A DNA stretch of 64,000 bases from Lonicera japonica (Eukaryota > Streptophyta > Magnoliopsida > Dipsacales > Caprifoliaceae): the NCBI GenBank assembly GCA_021464415.1, contig CM038467.1, positions 23,902,011 to 23,966,010 of the forward strand. The letters run 5' to 3'. Below, one piece after another: positions 10,740 to 22,520 of this stretch; position 1 is the stretch's first letter, and every line of letters starts with the position of its first letter. The position numbers and the translations under genes were made by a program. The notes under the pieces were generated by a model. The model saw nothing but the letters and a program-made list of their open reading frames with translations, made no database searches and was not told the origin of the DNA.

Positions 10740-12149
10740 CTGCAGAAAATAAATATGATATAAATTATAGAATAATACACACAGAAAAAAATTGACAATG
10801 AAGCTTGAACATTAATTTATACCATAGTTGTGTCTTGGCGGTCACTGAATAGTGGAAAAATATAGACTTTGATAATCTTAAAGAAACATGAAATATTAGA
10901 GGGGTAAAGATGGGTCTATCTATAGAAGGAGAGGAGAAATGGTGAATGTGTGCTGGTTGTGCAGAAGGGATAGGGAGTTGTTATAGAAAGATGGATTGAG
11001 CATATATTTATATCTCAAAACCAAATTATATTTATCGTGCTGGTTGTGCAGAAGGGATAGGGAGTTGTTACATAAAGATGGATTGAGCATATATTTATTT
11101 CTCAAAACCAAATTATATTTATCGTACATAAGCAAAATATATATATATATATATATGTAGTAGAAGCCATAGAGGCCTTTTGCTTTTCCTGCTACCCCAG
11201 CTAGCATTTTAAGCTTTTAGCATCTTTCACAACATCTTTCTCATCAAATAGTACACATAGTTATAGTGTGCTTTTATTGTATACTCTTGAATGTTTTTTA
11301 TACACGCATCAAAATGTTAAATTAAACTATTAAAGATAGACACTCCTATTAATAATATACACATAATAAATTCTCACGCACTAATAATTTTGTTTAAAAT
11401 TTAAATGCCATAACTTTATATAAAAAATTTGAATTTTAATAAAATTTATATATTTAAAATCTACTAATCAACATTAATTAATTAAAATTTATTGTGACTA
11501 TATAATTATGTCAAAAATATTAAAAATGAATTATTGAGTAACATTTGAAAATGTACTTTATGTGTTTGTACATTATTGGGTATCACAGTTTGTTGCTTCT
11601 AGAAGGTGTTAATGGTACATTAGTCTAATTTTTGGACCATCTTCAGATCATACTAACAAACGCAGTTGGAATATTTTCATATCTAACCTTAAGTTTAATT
11701 TGTTAAACAAATATTTTGCTAAGATTAAAATAAGACAAAAAAATTATTAGAAGAGACTTTAAAAAATAAAAAACAAGACGGGTCAATCTGTTTTATTTTT
11801 ATTTTTCTAGCATGACAATTGAACTTAAGTTTTGGTTGTTCAAAACTTTAGACTAAGCAAGACATGTATTATATTTTTGAAACAGCTAAAAATGTTATAT
11901 AATAACATTTATATCTTATAAATTCGAATAGATACATGGTAGTTTTCTAAGCATGCACCTAAAATTAAATGTATATCTTATATTTTCGAGACTTGTAATG
12001 AAAGTTTAATATATATGTACGAGATAGATACATATACCATATTAATGATATGAACAAATAATATAACAACCAATGTGAAATTGAAAAATTAAACAATAAC
12101 GTATTTTTTATTGTTTTTTATTTTTCCGTATATCTATATATTGTTTATT

Positions 12150-13466
12150 TATTACGGAGAAACAAATTAAATAAACAGTACAAAAAATCCCATAATTTTT
12201 CATCAAAAATGTTTCCATACAAGACGTCATGGGTATATTAGTCGTCTTCTTCAAAAATAGATAAAGGTCGGCATTTATCACAACCACCCTATTTTAAGAA
12301 ACAATTTAAAAGGAGGGATGTAATCCTAATTAATAATAGATCTTGTGATGTCCTAGTTCCTAATATGTTTCAAAAGTAGCGGCGTGATCCTAATTTTCTA
12401 TCTGAAATTTCAAATGACATACTTTCAGAAAAACTTCCTCTAATACATTAACATATTTTTAAACTAATGTTTGCCTGCTTTTTTGCAATTGCTAAAAGGG
12501 ATAAAGATCTACAAGGTTCGTGCATTTTTTCTTTTGCTGAATTATTCATTTATAATCCCATGTTGTTGTTGTTGTTATTTGCTTTTTGTTGATCATTCCG
12601 AGTAAGATTTATTCATGTTGGTTATTTTATTTTCCATTAATTGAATAGTATCACAAATGCTAATATTTTTGTTTCTCTTCTTCGTATTATTTGGTAAAGA
12701 ATAATTCATTTTTAATGTAACTCTTAATGTATTTCTAAAATCTCTTAGGTGTCGCTTTGTTAACTACTATATGAATTAATTTGATATTATGATTTGCATT
12801 TTCAATTCCTTCTACTTTTTTAAGAAACATTTTGAGATGCCATCGAGGAGCATGTTTTTATTGTCCCAATGCACTAATTATTAATTTTTTCTACAATAAT
12901 AATCTACCGAAGAAGAATTAACCTTCAAATGTGATTTCTTTGTGAGATTCCATTGTGACAGATATTCTTTATTGACGTGCATAATTCTTGCTCCTCTGTG
13001 TAGGAAGGTGCTTTCAATTGATGAAAACCGAAATAGGCAAATGGCTCTATGTCCAACCAAGTCAATATATATACACGATGATAGAAGAATATGCCAATTT
13101 CAATTTAGATCTCTTTGTCAATTATTTGTCTCTCCTACTAATTCAACATTTATTCTCGTCTCTATTTCTTTTTTTCTCCAACTAATTCAACATTTATCCT
13201 ATTTTCCCATTTCTTTTGTTGTCTGTCCTATTAATTCAGCATTTATTCTATTTTCTTGATTTCGTTTGTTTTCCTCTATATATGAGTGCAAACTAACTGG
13301 CTGTGAATTTTCAACTACGGTTATGGGTAATCTATAAAATTTGCTAATTGTTTGTTTTAAAACTTTTTGAAAAGAAAATTCGCAAGTTTTTGTGAAGTAA
13401 ATTTCGATAATGAATTATGTAAACAAAATTATAAAAAGCCCAAGCATTGCATGGGTTTTAAGCTAG
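12150..13466 (+). mobile_element. Helitron-type element, 5' end uncertain
   Basis: The right end has the Helitron hallmarks: a short hairpin (GCCCAAGC ATT GCATGGGT, 13439-13456) about 7 bp before a terminal CTAG (13463-13466), followed by T. The left part (ATAAACAGTACAAAAAATCCC.. near 12170) resembles the first bases inside plant Helitrons, but the expected TCTCTACTA start is not legible, so it may be eroded or truncated at the right-arm junction. No RepHel coding is seen. The interior is T-rich with short repeats such as 'ctaattcaacatttat' near 13.13-13.25 kb. It is non-autonomous. Confidence 0.65.
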
Positions 13467-13902
13467 TTTAAGAGTAAATTTGATGATGTCATTCAGAATA
13501 ATGTAAAAAGGGATTGTAAGAATTACATCCATGAATTTGTTAAATCTATACGGTTATGAAAAAATCTTTTTTGTTTTATTTGATCGAATCACCATACTTT
13601 CCTTTAATTGTTGGAAAATTTTCTAATCTTTCTTTGGTTAAATTTTTCTAAGAGTTTAAAATTTTCCTATTTGAAATATTGATTAATTTAAAATGATGCA
13701 CATTCAAAGAAAAAATTAATCCAATATTCTAATTTAAAGCTTTATGAACAAAATATTTATAATTTTAACTTAGACAATAACATGAATAATTTTGAATACA
13801 ATTGTAGCAAATAACGTATTAAAATAATTTTCTCTATTTTTTTTTAAATATTGGAGTTCTAAATCTCTTCCTTTTAAGTATAAACAAAGAAAACTCACCC
13901 CA
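13467..13902. other. AT-rich intergenic DNA
   Basis: I see no gene or recognisable repeat apart from A/T runs. Confidence 0.4.
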
Positions 13903-13990
13903 AAGTCCCCTTTGATGAGACTCGAATCTAAAACATCTCATGGATTCGGGTGAGTGCCTCCCTAATTAGACTAACCCATGTGCTCACAAT
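13903..13990 (-). repeat. tRNA-derived SINE remnant
   Basis: On the minus strand an A-box-like segment (TGGGTTAGTCTAATTAGG, 13978-13961) lies about 30 bp before a B-box-like segment (TAGATTCGAGTCTC, 13930-13917). That is the spacing and order of an RNA polymerase III internal promoter in tRNA-derived SINEs. No cloverleaf or tail is clear, so it is a remnant. Confidence 0.4.
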
Positions 13991-16900
13991 TTTCTCTTTG
14001 TATGCTCCATTTGGTAATAACATGAAAAATGATAAGAAAAACACTTTATTTGTATGAGAAGTTGGAAAATAAGTTGAAACATGTGATGAGATGGTCTTCA
14101 TCTCATATTCATTTTTATAAGTAGATGTCTTCCATCCTTCATTATTTTGTGTGGAATTTTTTTAGAAAATTTGTAATTAGTTCCGTAGTTTCAATCATGA
14201 TTGACCGAAGAACTCATATTTTTTAGCAATTGTTTTAGATCCATACTTTTTAACAAAGGACATTATTTTGTCCATACTCCTTTTCGTTATTTTACATTTG
14301 TAGTTTTATTATTTTTGTTATTTCTAGGTGTATTACCTAATTATCCTTTTTCCAACTGATTGTATTATCTCCAGCATTTAGCTTTGCTTTAATTTCTGTT
14401 GCAATGTAACAGCTTGTATTTTTCACTTCCCTTTTTTTAGCCACTATTTGGTATTTTGTAGATATTGTTTAGTTTTTTTATACGCTTTGTTGAGCACATT
14501 ATGCTATCGTTTTTGAATTTTTGAGATATATATTGTAACCATCAAGGATAGCATTTTGTGGTTATTGAAAATTAATGTATTAACTTTAGGGTTTTGTAGT
14601 CGTCGAGGCCGGGGTAAGTTTTCAATTACTGATTTTTAATTGCAGCTGTTCCTAGTAGGTGTCGTTGGCTTGCAAGTTCGTAGTATAGTTCACTTAGTAC
14701 TTGTGCCTTCTAAGTGGTATGCTATTTCCATTGGTACAATATACATTTTGGGGTGGTTTTCTAAGTTATTAGTTTCTTTCATTTGTGTTGTGTATGGAGG
14801 CTCAACCCAAAATTTTTATCTTGTTATATTAGTTTCTGAAATTTTGACATATGTTATTATATTGTATACAATTATTTACTTTTTGTTGTATATCATCAGT
14901 ACGTTACATTAGTTTGTTTTGTAAAAACTACAAGAATGTTATGTGGTAGACTTTATTAATTCTGTATTTTAGTATGTAGTATTAGAGAGTTAGAGAGTGG
15001 TGCTAATTATTATGTCGTTCTTGTTTTATATGCTTTTGTGATTTCCAATTAAATTGTTACTGGGTAGACATTTTGCTGTCCTCTATGATCAAGTAGTCCG
15101 CATACATTTTTCTTTACTGTGAATGAGTTTTTTGGTATTAAAGCATTGCAAATTACGTACGTAGACACCAATGAGCAGACATTTTACCAATATGCGTACC
15201 GCTTTCATATTTGCTTGCCATTTTTCTTTACCATGAAAGACCTTTCTTTTTCCGTGTCAAAGCATTTCAAATTCCGTATACACTATTGAGTAGACATTTA
15301 ACCAATATGCCTACCGTTCCACGGTTGTTTGCATGTGGTACACTTCGTGATGTTATGTGCAATGTATTTTTTGTTTTACCCATGATTCGCATTCAATAGA
15401 CATTTTTTTAGGATACATGTTGCTTCTTCTGAAATGCCGTTATATATCTCATTTGTAAAATCCCTGGCACGACTTCCCGTTTGGACGAAATTCCCAGTGA
15501 AAGTTCTATTATTTGAAACCCATGTATTATGGTTTCTTTAAACAAAATTTGGTCATTAATTCTAGCCAGCAGTGGATCAACTCACATAATTTCGTTGTAG
15601 TTTAAATGTTTCTGAAATTTAAATGGAAGATATACTGTTTGACTTCTTCTTCTTTTTTTTTTCTTTTTTTTTAACTTGAATGGAATAACAAATAATTTAG
15701 GTCTTGTAGTTAGCGACGCCTAATTTTGGGTTGTGGGCATTTCCGGTATTTAGCCTGTTTTTAATCAATTTCCTTATTTTTTATTTTTAGTTTTTTAGTT
15801 TGTCCTTTGTGCAAAATACAGTCCTTATTTAAAAAGTGTGGACTTAAAACAATAAGTACAAAAGTTGTGTCCTTTAGTAGATAAATAATATAATTTTTGT
15901 CCTTTAAACCAAAAGCTCCAAAAGAGAAAAAAATTGCATGAAAAAAATTAAAAAGTAAGAAAACAAATCTTATCGCATGCGTCAAGTTATTTTCTAACTT
16001 TTCGTAAAAATTAATTATTTTTGTTATAATTTTTTATTTTATTATCAAAGAATCCCTTATAATTCATATTTTTTTCGATATATGCATACCTTAGTCTTCT
16101 CTAAAACAAATTCATTTACTCTATTATGTCGACACTGTTGTACAGATTGTCGTGACTTTTCATCACTTGGTTAAAAGCTGAGAGATTCTTGCATGCTTAT
16201 ACTTAACCAATGAAGATTAACAAAAAAAAAAGTAAAAGGAAAAAGAAAAGGAAACTTACCTGCAAAAAAAAAAAAAAAAAAAAACGTGTTTTGATTTTGT
16301 TTGTAGATGCGTACAAATCTCTGAAAGAAAATGACCTTTTAGTACTGGTCGGGTTTCTCGTGAGACTGTTTCGTTAGTTCTATTAAAAACATATGATATT
16401 GAATTTCCAACCAAATATGGTTCTCACCCTGTAACATGAGTGCATGACTTATTTTGTCCTCTGTATATATTCGTTTTTTCAAATAAGGGGGGATTATTTT
16501 TAAATTTTAAAAATGTGTAAAGATAATTCTATCTCTGCTGTTAACTTTTTTTTCTTTTTTTCTTCATTTTTTTTATCTTATTAGCGGTTCGTCTATGCAA
16601 TACAATCCCAATTATTATATTTACTTTTCTTCCTCTTTTATTTCCCCTTCCATTTTTTTTTCCTTATTTTTCGCTCCATCCGTCCATCAATCTGCCATCC
16701 CATTTCAAATTTCAATCCCCACCACTTCCCATTTCAAATATATAATTCGAAGCCACGTATGGGTGAATGGAGAGTGGTTAAAATCTAAGTAAAACCTAGT
16801 GAATTTTTTTAAATGGCGAATGTGATTGGATGGAATAGAGAGGAAAGGACAAGTGATGGGAAAAACAAATAAAAATGAATATGAGAGGGAGAGAGAAAGA

Positions 16901-17145
16901 GAAAGGGAGAGATCTTTGGCATTATGTTGATGCCTCTTCATGCAATTTTAATGTAAAGTCTCATAAAGCTTTTCTTACAAGTTTTCTTTTTTTTCTTTCA
17001 CAAGAAAGGAAATGCCTAGATATGATCTACTATGGAGAAAACAAAAGAAACAGGCTAGGGAGTAGGACAAGAGTGCGTGACTTATTTTGTCATCTATATA
17101 TGTGATTATTTTTAAATTTAAAAAATGTGGGAAGCAATATCTTCT
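13991..17145. other. Long AT-rich intergenic stretch
   Basis: No supported gene. At 14600-14640 a donor-like gtaagt and an acceptor-like ttgcag bracket 30 bp, too short for an ordinary intron. At 15060-15350 two diverged units of about 100-130 bp share 'gagcagacattttaccaatatgc'. A pure A run of about 20 bp lies near 16265-16285. The 16.56-16.8 kb segment shares 'ccatccgtccatcaatct' and a pyrimidine-rich lead-in with 29.70-29.79 kb, so both belong to one dispersed repeat. (GA)-rich tracts occur near 16.88-16.91 kb. Confidence 0.4.
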
Positions 17146-17413
17146 GGGTGGATATATTGGCACCCGCAATATCTCTTGGAATTACTCCCACTTTTTATTA
17201 TGTCCTTAACAACCGAGTAAGATACATGTTAATCGGCTGTAAATGCACTGAATATGAATTTGATAATGACTTACTCGATTGTCAAGAATCGAGTATATGA
17301 GCTTATACTCGACCTTCACGAACTGAATAACAGACACTTTATTCGGTTGCGAAAGAGTACCAAATGAAAGTGACAATATTATTAAGTGTTTTTGGTAGTG
17401 TCAATATCACCAC
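17146..17413. mobile_element. Palindrome-array MITE, copy C (degenerate)
   Basis: The ends are imperfectly inverted: left GTGGATATATTGGCAC, right complement GTGGTGATATTGACAC. Inside are several imperfect palindromes of about 22 bp on an ACTCGATTGTC..GAATCGAGT theme at 17272-17293, 17307-17329 and 17342-17359, plus half-sites near 17212 and 17233. The design matches copies at 31.41-31.68 kb and 48.41-49.14 kb: inverted 'TATTGACAC'-like ends, then self-complementary 'ACTCG..CGAGT' units with 'tacatgtt' between them. Target duplication not resolved. Confidence 0.5.
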
Positions 17414-18911
17414 TCTATCTTATTGACCGCTAACTTTACATTTCTTTTAATATTATTTTTTACCTATTAACATTTTACCCTATTCAATATAGTCCCCAAT
17501 TATTATATTTACGTTATTAAACCAGCACAATAAAGATGGGTTTAGTCCTTTTTTACTTTGTTCGGGCTTTTTGTTTTTAGTCCAAAATATTTAAATTGTT
17601 TTGTATTCAACCCAATACGTTTTGCAAAATAGTTATTAACCCAAACTTGTGGATAATTACAACTTTTATTATTTTCTATGCCTCTTAAAAATAATGCATA
17701 TTTCCAATGATACCTTTTTTGGCGTTTTTGATTCAAATTTATTACATAACTAATTTTTAATCTTGCTAAAATCTAGGGAGTTTTGATTTTCGAATTCAAA
17801 TTTACGTAATATACATAATTTAAAATTTATAACTTTATATTTAAGTAATGAGATCTTAAGTAATCATCCAACTAGTATTTAGGCCCGCTAAAATCTAGAG
17901 AGTTTTTTTTAAGTAATTTATAGGATTTTGGAATTCAAATTTACGCATAACATATTTATAAATTAAATTTTATAACTTTCCTACTAAATTAATGAAGTTG
18001 TAAGTAATTATGTAATGTTGTAATATTACATAGATATATAGGGTCACATTTTATGAAAAGGACAGACATATTTCGAGTGACACAAAATTATAATATGTAA
18101 GTAATGGATGTACACCTTACAATATGTCTGGCATCATAGATGATGAGATATATTATGACTTTAATGAGATAACAAAAGTTACAAATATTCTATTTAGACA
18201 TATTAAAAGAGTAAGTACTACATGCCTAATATATCTAAAGTCATTTATATGTGATCGAAAGGATTTAACAAGATATGTAGACATATTAAGGTGTAAATAA
18301 GGCAAAACATGTAGCATACTTGAATAAAATACAAACATAATCAAACAATAGAATTCATAAATGTATATTCTCTGCCATTTTTTTGTAAACACCTAACAAT
18401 AATTTTTAAAAACGAATATAACAATGTTAGTAAATTACTTTGACATATTTGCACAAATATAAAAGAGCTGAAGTGTAGATATACGTACTTCTCAACTAAA
18501 ACAATAAACGAAAAAAAAAAGTTGCATCACCCTCCTTCTTTCTCTTATCTCTCATTATATCCTTCAAAAAAATATTTGGAAAGACTAAAATTACGAATAC
18601 CTAAATAATTAAAACCTCATGCTTTGTACAAGGATAGAAGTGAGGAAAAAAAATAATAATCTATAGCCAGTGCTTATCTCCCAGCATCAAGTAACGAGTC
18701 TTCATCTTCCACCTGCTTTCAAACTGTTCACTGTAAAAATAGCTGTCAAATCCAATCCCACTCTAACAAAAAAAATCAATAAGTCAAAACCCCATCGTAA
18801 GTAATACTTTCCCTATATTAGATGCATGTAATACACATTAATCCCACACCTGTGAAGTATCTTAGCACCACTTTTTCCTCATGTTTTTTTTTACTTCTAT
18901 CTTTTTATATT
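17414..18911. other. AT-rich intergenic DNA with dispersed repeats
   Basis: No supported gene. 17528-17720 matches a dispersed repeat, marked by 'aacccaa..ttt' and 'gggctaaatacaaa'-type phrases, that recurs in inverse or direct form near 29.64-29.72, 32.55-32.64 and 33.65-33.78 kb. 18.06-18.3 kb has several 'agacatatta' motifs. Confidence 0.4.
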
Positions 18912-18916
18912 TCATT

Positions 18917-19245
18917 TGTTGGCTTTTGGGCCTCTTGGTTTAGCCCAACAGAAATACCCATAGTGGGCCTTAGGGTTTCAAAGTCTTTAAGCATAATGAT
19001 ATATATTTAGGTCTTTACACTTAAATAACATCACACAATACACAACAGAATTAGAGGCGGCCGTCATCTATTTTCAAGCACATTCTAGGGTTCCTTGTAG
19101 AGAGTACTTGAAGCTGTGGGCACAGTGGTGGTCGTTCGTATAACGCTACACAATGCGAGTATCGTAAGACCAATCGCACAAGATCCAAATCAATTCGCTG
19201 CGTATATAGGTATGAGATACTTGTATTGTATTATTTTTTTCAACA
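18917..19245 (+). repeat. 5' LTR of the TR-GAG element, 329 bp
   Basis: It begins TGTTGGCTTTTGGGCC and ends TTTTCAACA. The next bases, TTGGTATCAGAGC (19246-19258), are a perfect plant copia primer-binding site complementary to initiator tRNA-Met. The 3' partner has the same length once the nested insertion is removed. Confidence 0.9.
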
Positions 19246-19258
19246 TTGGTATCAGAGC
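19246..19258 (+). promoter_or_regulatory. Primer-binding site (tRNA-Met)
   Basis: TGGTATCAGAGC immediately follows the 5' LTR. It would prime minus-strand synthesis from initiator methionine tRNA, as in plant copia elements. It is fully intact although gag is dead. Confidence 0.9.
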
Positions 19259-19374
19259 AATAGGATTGGTCTTCATACACAATCACACATGTGCAATCTC
19301 TTGTATATATGTACGTATGATTTTCGTAGGTAATGATCTGTTGTGCTAACATATATATATATATATATACTCTT

Positions 19375-19560
19375 AGGAGAGTTTTTTTTGATTTATTAAA
19401 AAAATAAATAGTTTTTTGTTTTTTGAAAAAGAAACAGTTTTTTTTTTATTTTAAGAAAAAAAACCAGTTTTCTGTTTTTTTGAAGAAAAACAGTTTTTTA
19501 ATTTAAAAAAAATAGTTTTTTGTTCTTTTGAAAAAAAAACAACAGTTTTTTAATTTATTG
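19375..19560 (+). repeat. Homopurine/homopyrimidine repeat in the TR-GAG leader
   Basis: Four or five diverged units of about 40 bp alternate a T-run (acagttttttt) with an A-run (gaaaaaaaaa). Because T-runs and A-runs alternate, single strands can fold back on themselves. It lies between the primer site and gag, where packaging or dimerisation signals would be expected; any function is inference. Confidence 0.65.
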
Positions 19561-19876
19561 TGGTACCATGCATTTTTTTGATATAATTCACTGTTACATA
19601 TCATTGTATTGCATGTTTTTTCCCTATTTTATATATAGTGGGAGTGTAGTGGGAGTGTAGTGGTAGCTTAAAGCTCCTATAGAATTTTGTGCATAATTTA
19701 AATTTTAAGTTAATAATATCACATGATGGGGGAGATGATTTTGAGCTTAGCGATCTTTCGATCTCGTGTCATGTGTGAACTATTAAATTCTATTTAAGAT
19801 TTATGCTGCAAAATGTTATGTGTGTTGTGCTGATAATAATATCCTTATTAAATATCCTTATTTTTGCGCATATTAG

Positions 19877-20775
19877 ATGACTTCTAAGAGCATTATTGTT
19901 GACTTGAACAAAGAAGAGAAATTGGATGGTAACAATTATGATATTTAACACCGTAAAATATAATATCTCCTTGATGAGCAAAAGGTTTTGAAAACCTTGA
20001 CCCGGTCTTTGACTCCACCACCGGAGGATGGCAATGGTGCCCAATATCGGCGCGATCAAGAGGCTTACACTCAGTGGGTCAAGAAGGATCGTTGTACGCG
20101 CTTTGTTATGCTTAACACCATGCACAATGACTTGATCAGCGGGTTCGAGGACTGTAAGACTGCTCGAGAAATGTGGGATGCCCTAAAAACTAAGTATGGT
20201 TCCACTTTAGCTACTAGGTTGCGCGCATTGATTTTAAAGTTTGACTCATATAAGATGCGCTCTAACACCCCGATGAAGCAGCATCTTAGACAGATGTCAA
20301 CTATGTTCCGCGAGCTCAAAGCAGCTGGGAACAACTTGAGCGATGAGCAGCAGGTTCAAGTTGGGATTCGTTCTCTACCTGATTCGTGGGAACATATGAA
20401 AGTCAATATGACGCACAATGAAAAACATCAAAACTTTTGATGATCTTGCGTGTCATTTGGAGTTAGAGGCGGAGCGTTTGGAAGCTACTAAAGCTAATAA
20501 TTCCTCTTATGCGGTTCACTCTGGTTCACACAAGGCATCTGGGTCTAAGCGCAAGAACCAGAACAACGGGAAGAAGAACGATGATGAACTTGCGCCTAAG
20601 AAGACAAACTCTACTAAACGCAAGCAGGGCAAAGCGTGGTGGTAAGAAGGGCAACGCCGATAAAGCATGTTTTAACTGTGGCAAGGAAGGTCACTTCGCT
20701 CGTGACTGCATTGAGCCGAAGAAGGTACTCTTAAGTTATAATTCTCCTTTTGTTTATGTAACAAGTCATATATAA
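19877..20775 (+). pseudogene. gag: Gag polyprotein of the TR-GAG element (decayed)
   Basis: Gag is the capsid/nucleocapsid protein that packages element RNA. The frame starts at ATG 19877 (MTSKSIIVDLNKEEKLDG), hits stops shortly after NNYDI, is open again across 19988-20440 with the copia gag (UBN2-type) signature AREMWDALKTKYG and LRQMSTMFRELKAAG, and is shifted by about one base near 20422 and again near 20640. The C-terminal zinc knuckle CFNCGKEGHFARDC is intact in the last frame, after a basic Lys/Asn-rich stretch. Length without lesions would be about 300 aa, a complete gag; no pol follows. Confidence 0.85.
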
Positions 20776-21552
20776 CTTATGAATAGCTGGATGCGAAATT
20801 TCAACTAAGGGCTGAGACGAGCGAGCTAGTAGATTTTTCGAGTTAGGCGCTTGACAGCGACTGAACTAAGATCTGTACAGTGTTTGATAGTGACATACGC
20901 TCTTTATTGAAAGAGAACTCCACCATAACATGTAAGTCATACTGCATGTGCTTGGCGACCTATATAAGGAAGTGAAAGAATGATCCTTGCTTCTTAACTG
21001 TGTGAGTCCTTATGGATTGATACAATATGTATGATCCTCTACTATTTTTTGCCCTATGTGACTTTTGACTGTATCATGAAGAGGAAGTTCAGTGTATGCT
21101 ACTTTAATGTGTGTATCCTATGGCTAAGACTGATGCGGCCTAAAGGGACATCGTTGGGAAAGCAATTGAATATAATCTAAGTGATACGAGGGCGAAATGA
21201 TGACTGTTTGGTAGCACGTTCAAGTTTTATGATCATTAGTACCAAGTTATGTCGCTTTCTAAGAGTAGCGACGTAGCTGTGAGAATAAAACTGAAGAGGT
21301 TTAAGCATTGATCCGAGATGTGATTCCAAGGGATTGGAGATGTTTAATTTGAATGTGGCTAAATAGGTCAGGGGTAGAACGAGACGCTACAGGGATGTTC
21401 TAATCTGGTTCTTTGGGAATTTGGCATAGTACTCCAAAATTTCCTTTTCAGGTGGCTCGCGGTCGCACAGCTCATTTACTAACTATGAACGGAGAATCTA
21501 GAATGGTGCAAGGGAGAATGCGATTATTTGCCCACTATGTGCGAATGAGAGA
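20776..21552 (+). other. Non-coding 3' internal region of the TR-GAG element
   Basis: Between gag and the 3' LTR there is no protease, integrase, RT or RNase H homology in any frame. In an autonomous copia this would hold about 3 kb of pol. A short frame near 21.41-21.56 kb runs into the LTR and has no recognisable domain. A polypurine tract directly next to the LTR is poor (gaatgagaga). Confidence 0.6.
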
Positions 21553-21768
21553 TGTTGGCTTTTGGGCCTATTGGTTTAGCCCAACAAGGACACCCATAGT
21601 GGGCCTTAGGGTTTCAAAGCTCTTTAAGCCTAATGATATATATTTAGGTCTTTAGACCTAAATAACAACACACAATACACAACAGAATTAGAGGCGGCTG
21701 TCATCTCTTCTCAAGCACATTCTAGGGTTCCTTGTAGAGAGTACTTGAAACTGTGGGCACAGTGGTGG
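21553..21768 (+). repeat. 3' LTR of the TR-GAG element, left part
   Basis: It starts TGTTGGCTTTTGGGCC and follows the 5' LTR until 'gggcacagtggtgg', where a foreign TGTCACACCCG sequence begins. The remainder resumes at 29258. Confidence 0.9.
21764..21768. repeat. Target duplication ggtgg, left copy
   Basis: The same 5 bp lies at 29253-29257. The uninterrupted order in the 5' LTR is 'cagtggtggtcgttcg', which proves that 21769-29252 is an insertion. Confidence 0.9.
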
Positions 21769-22097
21769 TGTCACACCCGAACAACAAAAATAATACTTAC
21801 TTAAAAATACAATTAAATTAAGAGAACATAATAATATTATCATTTCTAAAATCAACATCATCCTATATCCATATATTTTTTTTTAAAAAAAATAACCTTG
21901 TCTAAAAATAATGCTAACAAATATTCACAACTCACACACATAAGGATATCTAATCAAAATACACAAAACAAGACCAGTAAATATTTACATCTCAAACTCA
22001 TCTTAGGTTTTTATTTCACTTATTGACAAAATATACAGTAAACAAAAACGACGTAGTGTCTTTTCCTATAAACCTTCCCACCCATCCTAGAACTGGC

Positions 22098-22100
22098 AGT
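22098..22100. repeat. CACTA target duplication agt, left copy
   Basis: The trinucleotide agt precedes CACTACACC here and follows GGTGTAGTG at 27050-27052. A 3-bp duplication is diagnostic of CACTA elements. Confidence 0.9.
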
Positions 22101-22111
22101 CACTACACCAG

Positions 22112-22520
22112 AATCGGCTATTTGTGACTGTCAAAAACAGTCACAAAGGCCAAAAACAGTCACAAAGGGTAGTCATAAAGACACCAGTCACAAGTTTTTT
22201 TGTGACTACCAAAAACAGCCACATAGCAGTTATAACAAGTAAAAATTATGACTTTCCAAGCCAACTATTAAAGGCAGTCACAAAGGTCACTTATGACTGC
22301 CAAAAACAGTCAGAATTGTGGTACTTTATGACTGTTCAGGACAGTCACAAACATTGAACTTGTGATTGTTTGTAACAGTCATAAATATGTCATAATAGAC
22401 AGTCATATTTGTCCAAAAATTTTGATTTTTATTAGTAGCCATAATGGTTATAGTATGTGACTGTTTTGTTGGTCACAATTTGAATTAAGTTTAGCCACAA
22501 AATTGTTGGCAGTCACAAAT
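22112..22520. repeat. CACTA left subterminal repeat array
   Basis: About a dozen copies of TTTGTGACTG or its complement occur, often paired across 6-8 bp to form palindromes such as TGACTGtcaaaaaCAGTCA. In En/Spm such motifs are bound by the element's TNPA protein; that role is inferred here from position and spacing. Confidence 0.85.

Larger units (their letters stand above)
7390..12149. repeat. Giant inverted repeat: two arms of about 2.3 kb with a 133-bp spacer
   Basis: The left arm (7390-9678) is the reverse complement of the right arm (9812-12149) over its whole length, with scattered substitutions and small indels; compared segments look to be in the mid-90s percent. Inner ends meet at TGGCCA (9673-9678 and 9812-9817). 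Outer ends are ATAAACAATATATAG on both sides. Each arm holds the same AT microsatellite, the same duplicated unit of about 86 bp and the same spliced gene fragment. A transcript crossing the centre would fold into a very long hairpin. No target duplication was found around the whole structure. The right arm ends where the Helitron-like sequence begins. Confidence 0.9.

Noticed and set aside
7390..12149. Giant inverted repeat as an assembly artefact
   Set aside because: Arms differ by scattered substitutions and small indels, which a mirrored assembly error would not produce. It still cannot be excluded without long reads.
14640..14912. Hydrophobic 90-codon frame on the plus strand
   Set aside because: T-rich composition alone explains the Val/Leu/Ile/Tyr content; there is no motif and the region shows no other coding signs.
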